Source of the DNA: Leguminivora glycinivorella | Taxonomy: Eukaryota; Arthropoda; Insecta; Lepidoptera; Tortricidae | Reading direction: 5' to 3' | DNA length: 64,000 nt | NCBI RefSeq assembly: GCF_023078275.1 | Contig: NC_062990.1 | Coordinates: 14,213,549-14,277,548 of the forward strand | Part shown: positions 1 through 10,205 of the stretch, one piece after another | Layout of the letters: every line of letters begins with the position of its first letter | Position numbering within the stretch: the stretch's first letter is position 1 | Notes under the pieces: generated by a model | The model's database searches: none | What the model saw: only the letters and a program-made list of their open reading frames with translations | What the model was told of the DNA's origin: nothing | Made by a program: the position numbers and the translations under genes

Positions 1-154
1 TCGGAGCTTAATACCGACGGTTGAATATACAAATTATGACAAATACATATACCAATACTATCCTCCTTTATGAATACCCACAGAAAACTCAGTTTCACCT
101 AAGAAATCTGTACTTACGGTACACTAAATGTCATATTTTGATACAAGACTAATG

Positions 155-312
155 TCGCTCGGTAATAGATACTTCTATAGGAACCCATTACCGACCCAAA
201 CAAATATTGCATGGATCGGTAATAGATTCTTATATGTTCTATTACCGAGGGTTATCTGATCGTACCATCGGTAATAGGCATAAATTGGAGTATTATAAAA
301 TCTAATTCCGAC
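155..312. repeat. Short array built on TCGGTAATAG / CTATTACCGA
   Basis: TCGGTAATAG recurs near 159, 212 and 269 (spacing about 53-57 bp), with inverted partners such as ATTACCGACC and CTATTACCGA between. The units form a small run of alternating inverted repeats; a related ATACCGACGG lies at about 11. This could be the edge of a larger array starting left of the window or a decayed fold-back element. No coding potential is seen. Confidence 0.5.
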
Positions 313-2158
313 CCATAAAAACAAAGTCATACAGATGTATTTTCATTACAAATCAAAATAAAATATTGCAACCTTATATTAAAACCAAGTTTACATAACT
401 GGTAAGTAAGCATCAGACTTTATGTCAATGTTTAAAAAAATTGACAAATTAACGGTTTTCATAGAAACTACGAAATCAGTCATGAAGTTTTTGCTAAAAA
501 TTAAGGTTTTGTTGAATAATTTTCATACCGCGTAAATAGTTCTTTGATAGCGTGAATAGATCAAGATTGAAACAACTGTAAGACATTATATAATTGATCA
601 CATATACTTAAAATAAAGCAAAAAGAACTAATATCACTACTATAACTATTACTGTGGTATACCACAGTAATAGAATCTACTCACGAAATGGCGCCTTTCA
701 CCGCTGTCTTTTAATTTCCACTTTAAACACATTTCCAGGCTAAACAATACGTAAAAAGTACTCAGAAGTCATGTAGAAAACTATAAACAATAATTTGAAA
801 TGCATAACTTTCACCTGTTTGCCATAATTATTACGTAAACTACTAAATGAGATTGGAGTTCACTTAGGTTTAGCGTCACACGTCAGTATGACACAACCTC
901 TTCTCGTGGCCCCGTGGCAAAAACTGTCAAATAGCGAGCGTCTTCTTTCATTCACACTCTCTATCGTCTATATGTGCGTTAGTCAACTAAACAGGCTTCC
1001 TTTGTGTGAGTAACTTTTTTTAAGAAATTGGTCGGTTTGCCTATAAAATGCGTATTTGCAAATGCGGCGGTAATGGACGCCGATTTCGATACCCGCGTTG
1101 ATAGCCGCCGTTACCTTAGCTCCCTTAGATTCCATTACATACATAGTTACATACACGACGACCTAATAAAAGCGTGTTAAAAAATGGAATTAGATAACTT
1201 TGACTTAAAATTTAAATATTTTTTTATCCATACAAAATAATTCGGCCCGCAACGTAATGCAAACACACTCGCGTTAACCGCTCGTTGACAGTTGTCATTG
1301 ATTGTCATCGCAACCACGTTTACAGTACATTGCTGCTGGGAAATTTTTCAAAAATTCATTACGGGGTGAAAATTAAATATTGAATTATATGCCTGGTTTC
1401 ATTTATCGCCCTTATTAAGTTTACGCGCTGTATTAATGCCACTAGTCAGTAGTAGAGATGATGTGCGAGTGCCTAAATCAAATTCCTATTTAAGTTGACG
1501 CGCGCAGGACGGCAGGCGGATTTGCCTCTATACTTTTGACAGGCGCTACATACTTCAACGGCACGGCCGGGCTCACAACTTTAAATTCAGTCATAACTTT
1601 TTTCTGGTACGCCAAAAAATTTGAAAAAAATATATTGACAGGTACCAAATAGGTAGTAAATATTGACCAAGATATCAATTAGTAGTGTTGTCTAGAACTA
1701 TGTAAACCAAAAATGGTCCAGACATCCTGACGTCAGAATGTCTGGCCACTTTATTCGCTCGATTTTTCGATATCAGTGGAGGTACCAAATATATGTACTC
1801 AGGTACCAAATAGTATCAAATAGGTACTAAATTTTAGTATGTACTAAACATCAAATATCTGTAGTGGTCCAGGGGTCCTGACGCTCACTATCAACAGTGT
1901 ATTTTATTCGAATTTTAGGTGCTTTAAAAAATGTCTGTCGACAGAAAGGTATGTCCTATATGTATAATTTTTTTCTTATATGTCAACAAGAAGTTCTAGT
2001 TTAGGATAATATTATTTAAGAGTTACAATAAATGCAGGAATCGCAGGAAAAATACATAATGTAAACCTCTTTTTATCGAAAAAATGAGGAAGATACGGAA
2101 GGTTATTTATCCACCATTTCAAATAAATCTTAAAATGTCAAACGATGATTACCTCGTA
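313..2158. other. AT-rich non-coding stretch
   Basis: No recognisable gene or dispersed repeat was found. Small structures only: a perfect palindrome at 646-673 and several GGTACCAAATA motifs between about 1640 and 1830. The one reading frame above 60 codons (minus strand, 1490-1678) matches nothing I know. Confidence 0.5.
646..673. repeat. 28-bp perfect palindrome
   Basis: CTATTACTGTGGTA is followed directly by its reverse complement, with no spacer. It may be a protein-binding dyad, a hairpin or the core of an old fold-back element; nothing nearby decides between these. Confidence 0.7.
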
Positions 2159-2275
2159 CAGCACGGGGAGCATGGTCGCGCGATAGACGATAATCGCACT
2201 ATTTGTAAGTGCGATATCCGGACGGCCGCGGCCTGATATTTTTTCGTCTATCGCGCGACCATGCTTCCCGTGCTG
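2159..2275. mobile_element. Fold-back MITE, family GCATGGTCGCGCGATAGACG (copy 1)
   Basis: The two ends are inverted copies of each other: CAGCACGGGGAGCATGG at the left and CCATGCTTCCCGTGCTG at the right, continuing inward through CGCGCGATAGACGA. The middle has a second inverted pair around ATTTGTAAGTGCGAT. A second copy lies at 58551-58677. Mobility is inferred from the two copies and the terminal inverted repeats. No open frame, so it is non-autonomous. Confidence 0.8.
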
Positions 2276-2584
2276 GATATAACAAATAGGATTGTGATTT
2301 GTGATCATTTATTACCCCAAATAACATATTTAACAGCACAATCACGATTCTAAACGAGTGATCCCACTACGAAATTTGAAAACGTCTACCGAAAAAACTG
2401 ATTTGTTTTAAGTATAAAAAGACATATTTTAAAATATTATATTATGATTAACTAGCTTAAGATATGTTCTTTTAGAAACATTATCAGTTTTTTAATAATC
2501 ACTTAAGTATAGTTTCATTTTAGTTTTGAATGAAAAATGTTACATTTTGCAAAAAACGCTCTTTTTTAGGAATAAGGCCTCTTA
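2276..2584. other. AT-rich spacer
   Basis: Non-coding sequence between the MITE and the 5' truncation point of the LINE fragment; I see no feature in it. Confidence 0.4.
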
Positions 2585-3615
2585 ACCTTGGTTGATTCCG
2601 TTTCGCGCTACTTAGATAGAGGGATGCAGGTGGACGTGCTGTACTTTGATTTCAAAAAAGCCTTTGATCGCGTAGATAACGACGTACTCTTAAGCAAATT
2701 ATGCAGCATTGGTTTCTCGCCTAAACTGCTTTGCTTTTTTGCTAGTTATCTACGTGATAGACGGCAATATGTGCAGCACGGATGCTTTGTGTCGAGTGCC
2801 TACCCCACCTGTTCCGGGGTCAGTCAGGGCTCTATTCTGGGTCCTCTGCTCTTTGGTGTTATGGTCAATGATCTGGCCTTGGTGCCTAAGCATGCGCAAT
2901 GCCTACTCTATGCTGACGACTTGAAACTAATTTACAGGGTCCAGGAAGATTCTGACTTACAATCTTTACAAAGTGATATTGATCGGGTTTATGAATTGAG
3001 TCTTGTAAACAAACTTCTGAAACTTCAGTTCAATGTTGACAACTGTGCGGTTATGTTTTAGATTTCCACCTTAACTTTCATGAGCACATGACAATGCTTG
3101 CTGCAGACTGTTACCGCAGGCTTGGGTTTGTTGTCCGCAACGTCAAAGAATTTGACAATCCCAGGGACATAAAGCTTCTTTATACTGCCCTGGTGAGAAG
3201 TAAGCTTGAGACAGCCTCAGCCGTTTGGAATCCCCATGAAGCGCCCTACATCCTGCTGCTCGAAAAGGTCCAAAAAACATTTTTGCGTTTCTTTTATAAA
3301 AAAAATGTACGGGTATTACCGATTCTTGTACCCAACAAAATTCCTTATTGGGGACGTTGGGTTTCTTCTCGTTAGAAGTTAGGCGTAATGTCGTGCTTGC
3401 CCGGTTTTAGTATCCCAGCTGGTCCGTCTATTTGTTCTCTCTGTGACGAAATAATTATGCTTTTCGTGAATATAGGCACCCCCTACTGGCGGTGCCGGCC
3501 GCTCGAACCGTGTTTTGCCGCAAGTAACCGCTAGTTCGTGCACTGCAAATAGTGAATGAGTTTTTAGACGTGGCACCTAATGTTGATATTCTTGCGAGCA
3601 GATGGGCGTTTATAC
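2585..3615 (+). pseudogene. 5'-truncated jockey-like LINE reverse transcriptase fragment
   Basis: The translation from 2588 shows the reverse transcriptase core of a non-LTR retrotransposon: VLYFDFKKAFDRVDNDVLL (block A, first catalytic Asp), SGVSQGSILGPLLF (block B) and CLLYADDLKL (block C, the YADD active site). The frame stops at 3061 and homology resumes at about 3088 (FVVRNVKEF, LYTALVRSKLETASAVWNP). It shifts frame again near 3300-3330, where the segment LEVRRNVVLARF falls in another frame. A C-terminal trace (EFLDVAPNVDILASRW) runs to about 3610. The endonuclease and N-terminal half are missing. Stops and frameshifts make it a dead copy. It meets a related fragment on the other strand tail to tail near 3615. 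Confidence 0.88.
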
Positions 3616-4403
3616 GCGTTTATATCGCATTATACTCTAATTTGCTTCTGACATACGCATTATACAATAGTAGGGCAATTTTCACGTCACTGAATTGTGC
3701 GGCTGTTCTCATGATAAAACCTAACGTCTTGTTAGCCTTCTTGCAAATGCTTATGATGTGATCGTGCATGTTGAGCTTAGTATCCAACCCAATACCAAGA
3801 TCTTGGATGGCGGAAACGTGCTCCAGCGGAACGCCAGAAAGATGGTAGCTCGCTGTGATCGGGTTTTTTGACCTAGTAAATGTGATGGCTTTACATTTCT
3901 TAGCGTTAAGCTCCAGCTTGTTCTTAGCGCTCCACCGTGACACTGTATCCACCATCTGCTGGAGAAAGTCGCAGTCCAAGGAACTATCTATTGGCAACAT
4001 TAACTTGAGATCGTCAGCAAAGAGGAGAAAATGCGCCCCAACAATACTACTGCAAAGGTCGTTTACCATAATAAGAAACTGTGTCGGACCCAAGTTGCTC
4101 CCCTGGCTAACTCCCGAACGCGTATAATATTCTCTAGACCGGAAGTTCGACATTTGCACGTATTGGCTACGATCTTTCAAGTAATTAGCAAAAAACGACA
4201 AGAGCTTTGGGGTGAAACCGAGTGCTGCAAATTTCTACAGTAGTACGTCATTGTCGACCAAGTCGAATGCCTTTTTGAAATCGAAGTATATCGCATCTAC
4301 TTGGTGGTGCGAGTCCATCTTTTCCAACATGTAATCAAAAAAACAGATATGGTTCGTGGCAGTAGACCGGGCTATACGAAACCCATGTTGAGCGTCATGT
4401 TTT
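3616..4403 (-). pseudogene. Jockey-like LINE reverse transcriptase fragment, opposite strand
   Basis: Read on the minus strand from about 4400, the translation has HGFRIARSTATNHICFFDYM, then DAIYFDFKKAFDLVDNDVLL, an in-frame TAG at about 4238, then KLLSFFANYLKDRSQYVQ, SGVSQGSNLGPTQF and LLFADDLKL, the catalytic FADD box. It ends at AYVRSKLEYNAI near 3618, before the usual C-terminus. It is closely related to the plus-strand fragment at 2585-3615 and probably the same family. It is truncated at both ends and carries an internal stop, so it is inactive. Confidence 0.87.
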
Positions 4404-4536
4404 GATTTTGCTGTTTATTTAATATTTAATTTTGTGTTACTTGTTGTAATGTTTATTTAAAATTCACGGTGCTTTAGTCTTGTATACTGTCATACTGTGT
4501 AATTTTCTTGTGTAAATAAATCTATTTAATTATTAT
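4404..4536 (+). other. Possible retroposon 3' tail
   Basis: AT-rich sequence ending in TGTGTAAATAAATCTATTTAA, which resembles the 3' untranslated end and polyadenylation signal of a LINE. It runs straight into the satellite. No coding part is attached to it on the plus strand. Confidence 0.3.
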
Positions 4537-6230
4537 TGATCCTAGCGAAAAAACGTACAAAACTTTTATTGTAGCAAATTTTATATTTGTTATTCCCGTT
4601 GAAGATTGATTTAGCTGTGGACCACCGTTTTCGAGTTATTTGCAAAAAACGGCTCGTGTAATCTATTTAAAATACTGTCCTACTAAAATATTGATCCTAA
4701 CGAAAAATCTTACATAACGTTTCTTGTAGCAAATATTATATAGATTATTTCTGTTTAATATTATTTCTGGTAATGGGGCACCGTTTTTGATGTTACGTAT
4801 GCGGCCCTACATCTATTTCAAAATACTTTCCAACTAAAATAGTGATCCTAGCGAAAAAACGTATAGAACCTTTCTTATAGGAAATTTTATGTAGATTTTA
4901 TTCTCGTGAACATTTTATTTAGCTGTGGGCCACCGTTTACGAGGTATTTACAAAAAACGGCCCATGAAATCTATTTAAACATATTTTTCAACTAAAATAT
5001 TGATCCTAGCGAAAAATCTTATAGAACCTTTCTTGTAGGAAATATTATGACGATTAATTCTGTATACCGTTATTTTTTGCTGTGAGCCACCGTTTTTGAG
5101 TTATCAACAAAAAGCGGCCCATTTTAAAATACTTTCCAACTAAAATATTGATTCTAGCGAAAAAACGTATACTTAGAACCTTTCTTGTAGGACATCTTAT
5201 GTAGATTTTTTCTCGTGAACATTTTATTTAGCTGTAGGCCACCTTTTACGAGGTATTTACAAAAAACGGCCCATGAAATCTATTTAAAAATACTTCCCAA
5301 CTAAAATATTGATCCTAGCGAAAAATATTATAGAACCTTTCTTGTAGGAAATATTATGAAGATTAATTCTGTGTAACATTAGTTTTGGCTGTGAGCCACC
5401 GATTTCGAATTATTAACAAAAAACGGCCCATGAAATTTATTTAAAAATAATTTCCAACTAAAATATTGATTCTAGCGAAAAATGTTATAGAACCCTTCTT
5501 GTAGGAAATATTATGTAGATTAATTTTGTGCAACATTAGTTTTGACTGTGAGCCACCGATTTCGAGTTATTAACAAAAAACGGCCCATGTAATCTATTTA
5601 AAAATACTTTCCAACTAAAATATTGATTCTAGCGAAAAATGTTATAGAACCTTTCTTGTGGGAAATATTATGTAGATTAATTCTGTATAACATTATTTTT
5701 GGCTGTGAGCCACCGATTTCGAGTTTTTAACAAAAAACTGCCCATGAAATGTATTTAAAAGTACTTTTCAACTAAAATATTGATTCTAGCGAAAAAACGT
5801 ATAGAACCTTTCTTGTAGGAAATATTATGTAGATTAATTCTGTCTAACATTATTTTTGGCTGTGAGCCACCGTTTTTGAGTTATCAACAAAAAACGGCCC
5901 AAATATCTATTTAAAAATACTTTCCAACTAAAAAATTGATCCTAGCGAAAAAAGTTATATAACCTTTCTTATAGGAAATTTTATGTAGATATTTTCTGTT
6001 TAACATAATTTTTTGCTGTGGGCCACCGTTTACGAGGTATTGACGAAAAACGGAGCATGTAATCGATTAAAAAAAACTTTCTTACTAAATTATCCGTTTA
6101 TATATTGATCCTATCGAAAAAACGTACATAACCTTTCTTGTAGGAAATTTTATGTAGATATTTTCTGTTTAACATATTTTTTTGCTGTGGGCCACCGTTT
6201 ACGAGTTATTTACGAAAAACTAAAAAATTG
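4537..6230. repeat. Satellite of about eleven 157-bp units
   Basis: The motif TGATCCTAGCGAAAAA (or TGATTCTAGCG) recurs at 4537, 4692, 4843, 5001, 5149, 5310, 5467, 5624, 5781, 5937 and 6106, a spacing of 148-169 bp, mostly 155-158. Each unit also carries AGAACCTTTCTTGTAGG, then GTAGATTAATTCTG, then GCTGTGAGCCACCG and ACAAAAAACGGCCCATG in the same order. Neighbouring units differ by scattered substitutions and small indels. Several frames hold stops, so it is non-coding. It begins next to a LINE-like tail, so the array may have been born from a 3' untranslated region, but that is inference. Confidence 0.9.
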
Positions 6231-7113
6231 ACTTTCAAGATCGAATGGCAGGGTACGGACCCCACCCCATGTCATGGCATTATTTTTCCATGGCTATTTA
6301 GACCCTCATCTTTCACTGGTAAAAATGACAGACTGCCTCAAGAACCTTTTTTGGAATTTTTTTTTTTACCACTTTGTACCGTTCTGGCACGGTGAAGGAC
6401 CCGGCCAAATGATCTGGCATAAATACTATGCGACTTCTGAGGAACTCTATTTTCACTTTTTAATAATTCCGGGTTGCCTCAAACACCTTTTTTGGGCCTC
6501 AAAAAATTAAATCTTTAAAAATTCATAGCTCGATAAAGCCCCGCTCCCCAGCTGCCAGACTTGCAGACCTGATGTTGGCTATGATCAGAGAAGCATCTGA
6601 ACACCTTTCCAGGTTGCCTCAAGGACCTACTCCAAAATCCTGCCAGCTCTTGGACCATTACTCTGCGTGGTACAATACCTGACGGTGGCGACACGAGCAC
6701 GCTCGATCAAAAATTTCTGGCAGTTAAAAGGTTAATGGTAACTGACAAAGTTTTACTAAACACACTCACATAATTATATTACCGGATAGGTACCGTAATT
6801 GGCAGTGAACTGGTAACTTTCAAAATCTATTACACAGAATACGAGATTTTTCGCAATACGCCATGTAAACTATTGTGAAAACAGCCATATTTGTGTATGT
6901 AGATAATATATTATGAGTCTTTGGATGCTTACATATATTTGTGAGAGTTGCTCAGTTTAATATGACAAATGATTAGTGCACATATTTTTGAATGATTAAT
7001 CTGTTCAGATAAAATTCCAATATACCTTTCTATGCGCATTTTTCAAGCCTTGGATTTGCTCATGTATTTATGAACTCGACTGTACATGGGGAAAAATAAC
7101 GCCGTGTGACCCT
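6231..7113. other. Region with three degenerate TTGCCTCAA blocks
   Basis: A loose repeat is visible: ACTGCCTCAAGAACCTTTTTT at about 6333, GTTGCCTCAAACACCTTTTTT at about 6474 and GTTGCCTCAAGGACC at about 6612, partly preceded by a TTTCACTxxTAA-like stretch. This may be an old tandem repeat. The open frames at 6274-6510 (plus) and 6515-6700 (minus) resemble no family I know. From 6720 to 7113 I see nothing. Confidence 0.35.
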
Positions 7114-7253
7114 AGCCTTAGTGTTTTCACATTTTCCAATCCGATATCGGATGTCGAACCGATATCCCATACATTGCAGTCGCCATCTTGGATTTTTTCT
7201 ATTAAAATCCTTCCGACATCCGATATCGGATCGGATAATGTGAAAACGGCTTT
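7114..7253. mobile_element. Fold-back MITE, family CCGATATCGGA (copy 1)
   Basis: The left end reads TTTTCACATTTTCCAATCCGATATCGGATG and the right end is its inverted partner, CATCCGATATCGGATCGGATAATGTGAAAACGG. The inner spacer contains CCATACATTGCAGTCGCCATCTTGGAT, shared with the copies at 7880-8011 and 41823-41966. Three related copies with inverted ends and no coding capacity support a non-autonomous DNA transposon. Confidence 0.85.
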
Positions 7254-7382
7254 GGAAGGGTCATTATTGAACGTTTGCGCAACCGATGTAAGGTATTCTA
7301 TACCATTTGTCCGTCTGTCGAATAAACGCAAGTTTTGCAATGCGCTTAGTCTAAACTACCTCTGGCTCAAGAACGTATTCGA

Positions 7383-7475
7383 ACAATTCATTCATTCACA
7401 TACACATACAATCACGCCTGTATCCCACAAAGGGGTAGGCAGAGCACATGAAACTACTAAAGTTTCATTCATTCA
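7383..7475 (-). mobile_element. Family P retroposon, 3' fragment
   Basis: Contains the tail block ATCACGCCTGTATCCCACA, AGGGGTAGGCAGAGCACATG and AAACTACTAAAG shared by all P copies. Read on the minus strand, this is the 3' end preceding a (TGTA)-rich tail. Only about 90 bp remain. Confidence 0.75.
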
Positions 7476-7662
7476 TTTATTCCTTTATAAAACATAGTTT
7501 TACATGTCAACCAAATTTTTCATCAATACAATTACAGGTACATATTACAATGCTTATAAGATATCGTAGCGATACGATCCCGATCGATCAAACTCAAAGA
7601 TGGAATTCAGGAAGGCTGAAGGGACACTTAATTATTTTACAAGTAATATATATAAATAACCA

Positions 7663-7783
7663 GGGGCCTATTGCATAACAATTTACAACTCATATTACAA
7701 GCGGTAGTCCCCCTCCAATTCATTTTATAAGAAAGAGAGTTCCGCTTGTAATACAAGTTGTAAATTGTTATGCAATAGGCCCC
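7663..7783. mobile_element. 121-bp fold-back MITE, family GGGGCCTATTGCATAAC (copy 1)
   Basis: GGGGCCTATTGCATAACAAT at the left is mirrored by ATTGTTATGCAATAGGCCCC at the right, with further inverted matches through ACAACTTGTATTACAAG. The second copy, at 9930-10050, has the same 121-bp length, but its interior (CTCCAATTCATTTTATAAG) is in the opposite orientation. No open frame. Confidence 0.9.
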
Positions 7784-7879
7784 AGAAGTTACAAAATACA
7801 GTTGCAAATATTGTATTCGTCAAAATATATTCGTTTTTCGATATCAAAAATAAATAAATAATAAAGAAATATTGGTGTC

Positions 7880-8011
7880 ACCTTAGTGCGTTTTCAACTT
7901 TTCACACTATCCGATCCGATATCCCATACATTACAGGCGCCATCTTAGATTTTTTCCATTGAAATCCTTCCGACATCCGATATCGGATCCGATAATGCGA
8001 AAACGGCCTTA
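7880..8011. mobile_element. Fold-back MITE, family CCGATATCGGA (copy 2)
   Basis: Same inverted ends as the copies at 7114 and 41823: CACACTATCCGATCCGATATC at the left, and GACATCCGATATCGGATCCG then AAAACGGCC at the right, with the shared interior CCATACATTACAGGCGCCATCTTA. It abuts the SINE that starts at 8012. Confidence 0.85.
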
Positions 8012-8268
8012 CACAAATCAACTTACGCCGTGTCTTCGTCGCGCGACCGTCGCCCACGCACGGCGTTAGCCCCAAACTAAGCAAAGCTTGTACTATGGGT
8101 GCTAAGCGACGATATACATAGGTACTTAAATAGATAAATACATACTTATATACTCAAACTCAGGAACAAATATCTGTGCTCATCACACAAATAAATGCCC
8201 TTACCGGGATTCGAACCCAGGACCGCGGCTCAGCAGGCAGAGTCACTACCGACTGAGGATAAATAACC
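8012..8268 (-). mobile_element. tRNA-derived SINE, subfamily B (copy 1)
   Basis: On the minus strand the head is tRNA-like, with a box B GGTTCGAATCCCGGTAAGGG. It is followed by the body motif CATTTATTTGTGTGATGAGCAC, AGATATTTGTTCCTGAGT and the AGCAAAGCTTTGCTTAG... region that ends in the 3' block AAGTTGATTTGTGTAAGG. Box A is weak. The 3' part is interrupted by a 43-bp insertion at 8026-8068. The copy at 11938-12178 shows the uninterrupted form. Confidence 0.82.
8026..8068. repeat. 43-bp inverted-end insertion inside a SINE
   Basis: Compared with the sister SINE at 11938-12178, 43 extra bases split the block CAACTTAGCCCC. The extra sequence starts CGCCGTGTCTTCG, ends CACGCACGGCGTTA, and is flanked by TTA on both sides. 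The inverted ends plus a 3-bp duplication suggest a very short MITE. Confidence 0.55.
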
Positions 8269-8507
8269 AAAAGTTACAAACTAGTATTATTGTCACTGTG
8301 CCGAAACAGGTCACTCCATCACATCTTCGCATATCTTAGAAGTATTTCCCCGAATACGGCCGTTCCTCTAAACTGCCTTTGGCTCAAAGTGCATACCGTG
8401 AAATCGGATTGGTCTTAGAACGCTTCGGCGGATCAGTCGGCCGACTAGTTGAGGTGTTTGTTTACAAACTATCTTTTAGTACCTTACCTTAGTGTTGGGC
8501 ACACCTC

Positions 8508-8722
8508 GGACACTGGCGATCAAATATATGAGAGGCGCCTTCCTAGCACACAGTCTAATCTCGTGTAGATGAATGCGTATCATGCTTGTATGAGTGAGAT
8601 ATGACTGGTCGACTAGTCGCGTTTTTGACAGGCGGTAAATGCGAGAGGGGTGGCACTTTCAGCGGGGTGCAGAAGTGACCATACTGTGCGATAGTAGTTA
8701 CTCTTTATTATACCAAAGAGGA
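8508..8722. repeat. Dispersed repeat J (copy 1)
   Basis: Shares CTCGGACACTGGCG, the block GCTTGTATGAGTGAGATATGAC, GTTTTTGACAGGCGGTAA and CTCTTTATTATAC with 62537-62712. The two copies diverge in the middle. I do not recognise the family and see no reading frame. Confidence 0.7.
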
Positions 8723-9019
8723 TCGAGTATTATTAGAGTTACTGTCAAAGTAAAATGTGTAATCACAGTGTTAGACTGCCATCTCTCGACACAGGCTTAA
8801 AACTTTGGCCCATATTCTTAGCTTGATGTGTTAAAATGTCAAATGGCGCTAATATTAATATTTCGGCTAGATAGCCGAGCGTTCCCCAAAGGTGTAATGC
8901 CATCTAGGCCACCATACCTTTTCCTGTATGGTACTGAGGTACGGTTTTTTCTTAGACTTTATCTGTCTATACGGAGTTATATATGTCTTTGATGATACTG
9001 TGCCCAAGAATAATTTATA

Positions 9020-9242
9020 GAATCCCGTATCCCATGACTATTAGGCAGAGCACATGAAGACACTCAAGTTTGAGTGTCACTCTTTGCAAAGAAGGGGTTC
9101 AAAGAAAACGAAATTGTGACATTGCAGTGACAAGTTGCCAGCCTCTCGCCTACGCTACAATTTAGGCCACATCCCACAGTCGACTTCTACGGCACCCACA
9201 GGAAGAATGGGGGTGGTGAAATTCTTAACCCGTCACTACACG
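9020..9242 (-). mobile_element. Family P retroposon (nearly full length)
   Basis: Covers the whole P consensus in this window, read on the minus strand: TTAAGAATTTCACCACCCCC, the CTTCCTGTGGGTGCCGTAGA block, AATTGTAGCGTAGGCGAGAG, GCTGGCAACTTGTCACTGCA, the AACCCCTTC block and the 3' CTGCCTAATAG... end. It is more diverged than the copies at 36200 and 56155, so it is probably older. Confidence 0.8.
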
Positions 9243-9289
9243 GGCGATAAACGATACAATCATGATATTATATAACACTCCGTAAATGA

Positions 9290-9542
9290 GCATTTTCAGA
9301 ATTTGGGACCCCCCCAATTAGCGTAGGTTGTTAACAAAAATTAACTCACTGTCAGTTTTGTGACGATAATTAAGCATGAAATTTCAATAAAAATATTGTT
9401 TTAGTGTTAGTTACATAAGCTTTGAGCGATAATGTACATTGAGATGACAGATTTTATGGTTAATTGTCGTCACAAAACTGACAGCGAGTTAATTTTTGTT
9501 AACAACTTGCACTAATTGGGGGGTCCTAAATTCTGAAAACGC
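9290..9542. mobile_element. 253-bp fold-back MITE with ~85-bp arms
   Basis: The left arm begins GCATTTTCAGAATTTGGGAC and runs through GTTGTTAACAAAAATTAACTC and GTCAGTTTTGTGACGATAATT. The right arm is its inverted copy, ending AATTCTGAAAACGC. Spacer of about 80 bp. It is a single copy here; the long matching arms and lack of coding sequence fit a fold-back element. Confidence 0.85.
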
Positions 9543-9689
9543 CCAAATTATAATATTGTAGAGTGACTGTTTATCGAAATACCCTGTATGCTCTTGAGTC
9601 TTCATCAAAATATCATCTAAGGACTGGAAATTGAGTTCAATAGATTCAGATTATTAATAACTTTAATAAGTTAGGTACTAATGTAACAT

Positions 9690-9895
9690 ATCCTCACTTG
9701 CCCTCAAAACGACAAATACCTACGCTTTATTTAACTAATACTAATAAACTACGTAAAACTCAGAAGAAAAGTAGGTACGTGCCACGCGACTACACAGGCG
9801 GGCGCGTGGCGCCCCTCGCCCACTTGTTACCTTAAGGCAACTGCTAGCGGGTAGGTACTACGCGCGACCGCGAGCAAGTGACGTAGGCCTGCTTT
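9690..9895. repeat. Dispersed repeat K (copy 1, uninterrupted)
   Basis: Shares AAAACGACAAATACCTACGC, CTACGTAAAACTCAGAAGAA, GCCACGCGACTACACAGGCG, GGCGCGTGGCGCCCCTCG and GCGCGACCGCGAG in order with 54040-54486. This copy provides the empty target site for the retroposon inserted in the second copy. Confidence 0.8.
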
Positions 9896-9929
9896 TAGCC
9901 TGAAAATGAATGGGCCCCACAGAAGACCA

Positions 9930-10050
9930 GGGGCCTATTGCATAACAATTTACAACTTGTATTACAAGTGGAACTCTCTTTCTTATAAAATGAATTGGAG
10001 GGGGACTACCGCTTGTAATATGAGTTGTAACTTGTTATGCAATAGGCCCC
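9930..10050. mobile_element. 121-bp fold-back MITE, family GGGGCCTATTGCATAAC (copy 2)
   Basis: GGGGCCTATTGCATAACAAT and its inverse ATGCAATAGGCCCC bound the element. Same length as the copy at 7663-7783, with the interior inverted relative to it. Confidence 0.9.
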
Positions 10051-10059
10051 AGCGCTGGT

Positions 10060-10205
10060 TTTCAGCTAGCAATATGCTGAGTTGGGTCCATTTCGTGTTC
10101 CACTTAATGTTCTGTTCTGTTTCTTGTTTTCTTATTGCTTGTACATGTACGTACGTGTGAATGTCACGAATAAATGTATTTTATCTTATCTTATCTTTAT
10201 CTTAA
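10060..10205 (+). mobile_element. Retroposon 3' tail
   Basis: Ends with GTGAATGTCACGAATAAATG and then a (TTATC)n run (ATTTTATCTTATCTTATC). An AATAAA signal followed by a simple-repeat tail is typical of a LINE or SINE 3' end. No coding part is left. Confidence 0.5.

Noticed and set aside
4537..6230. Regular repeats with spacers, reminiscent of a CRISPR array
   Set aside because: The whole 157-bp unit is conserved, not a short repeat with unique spacers, and the context is an animal genome.
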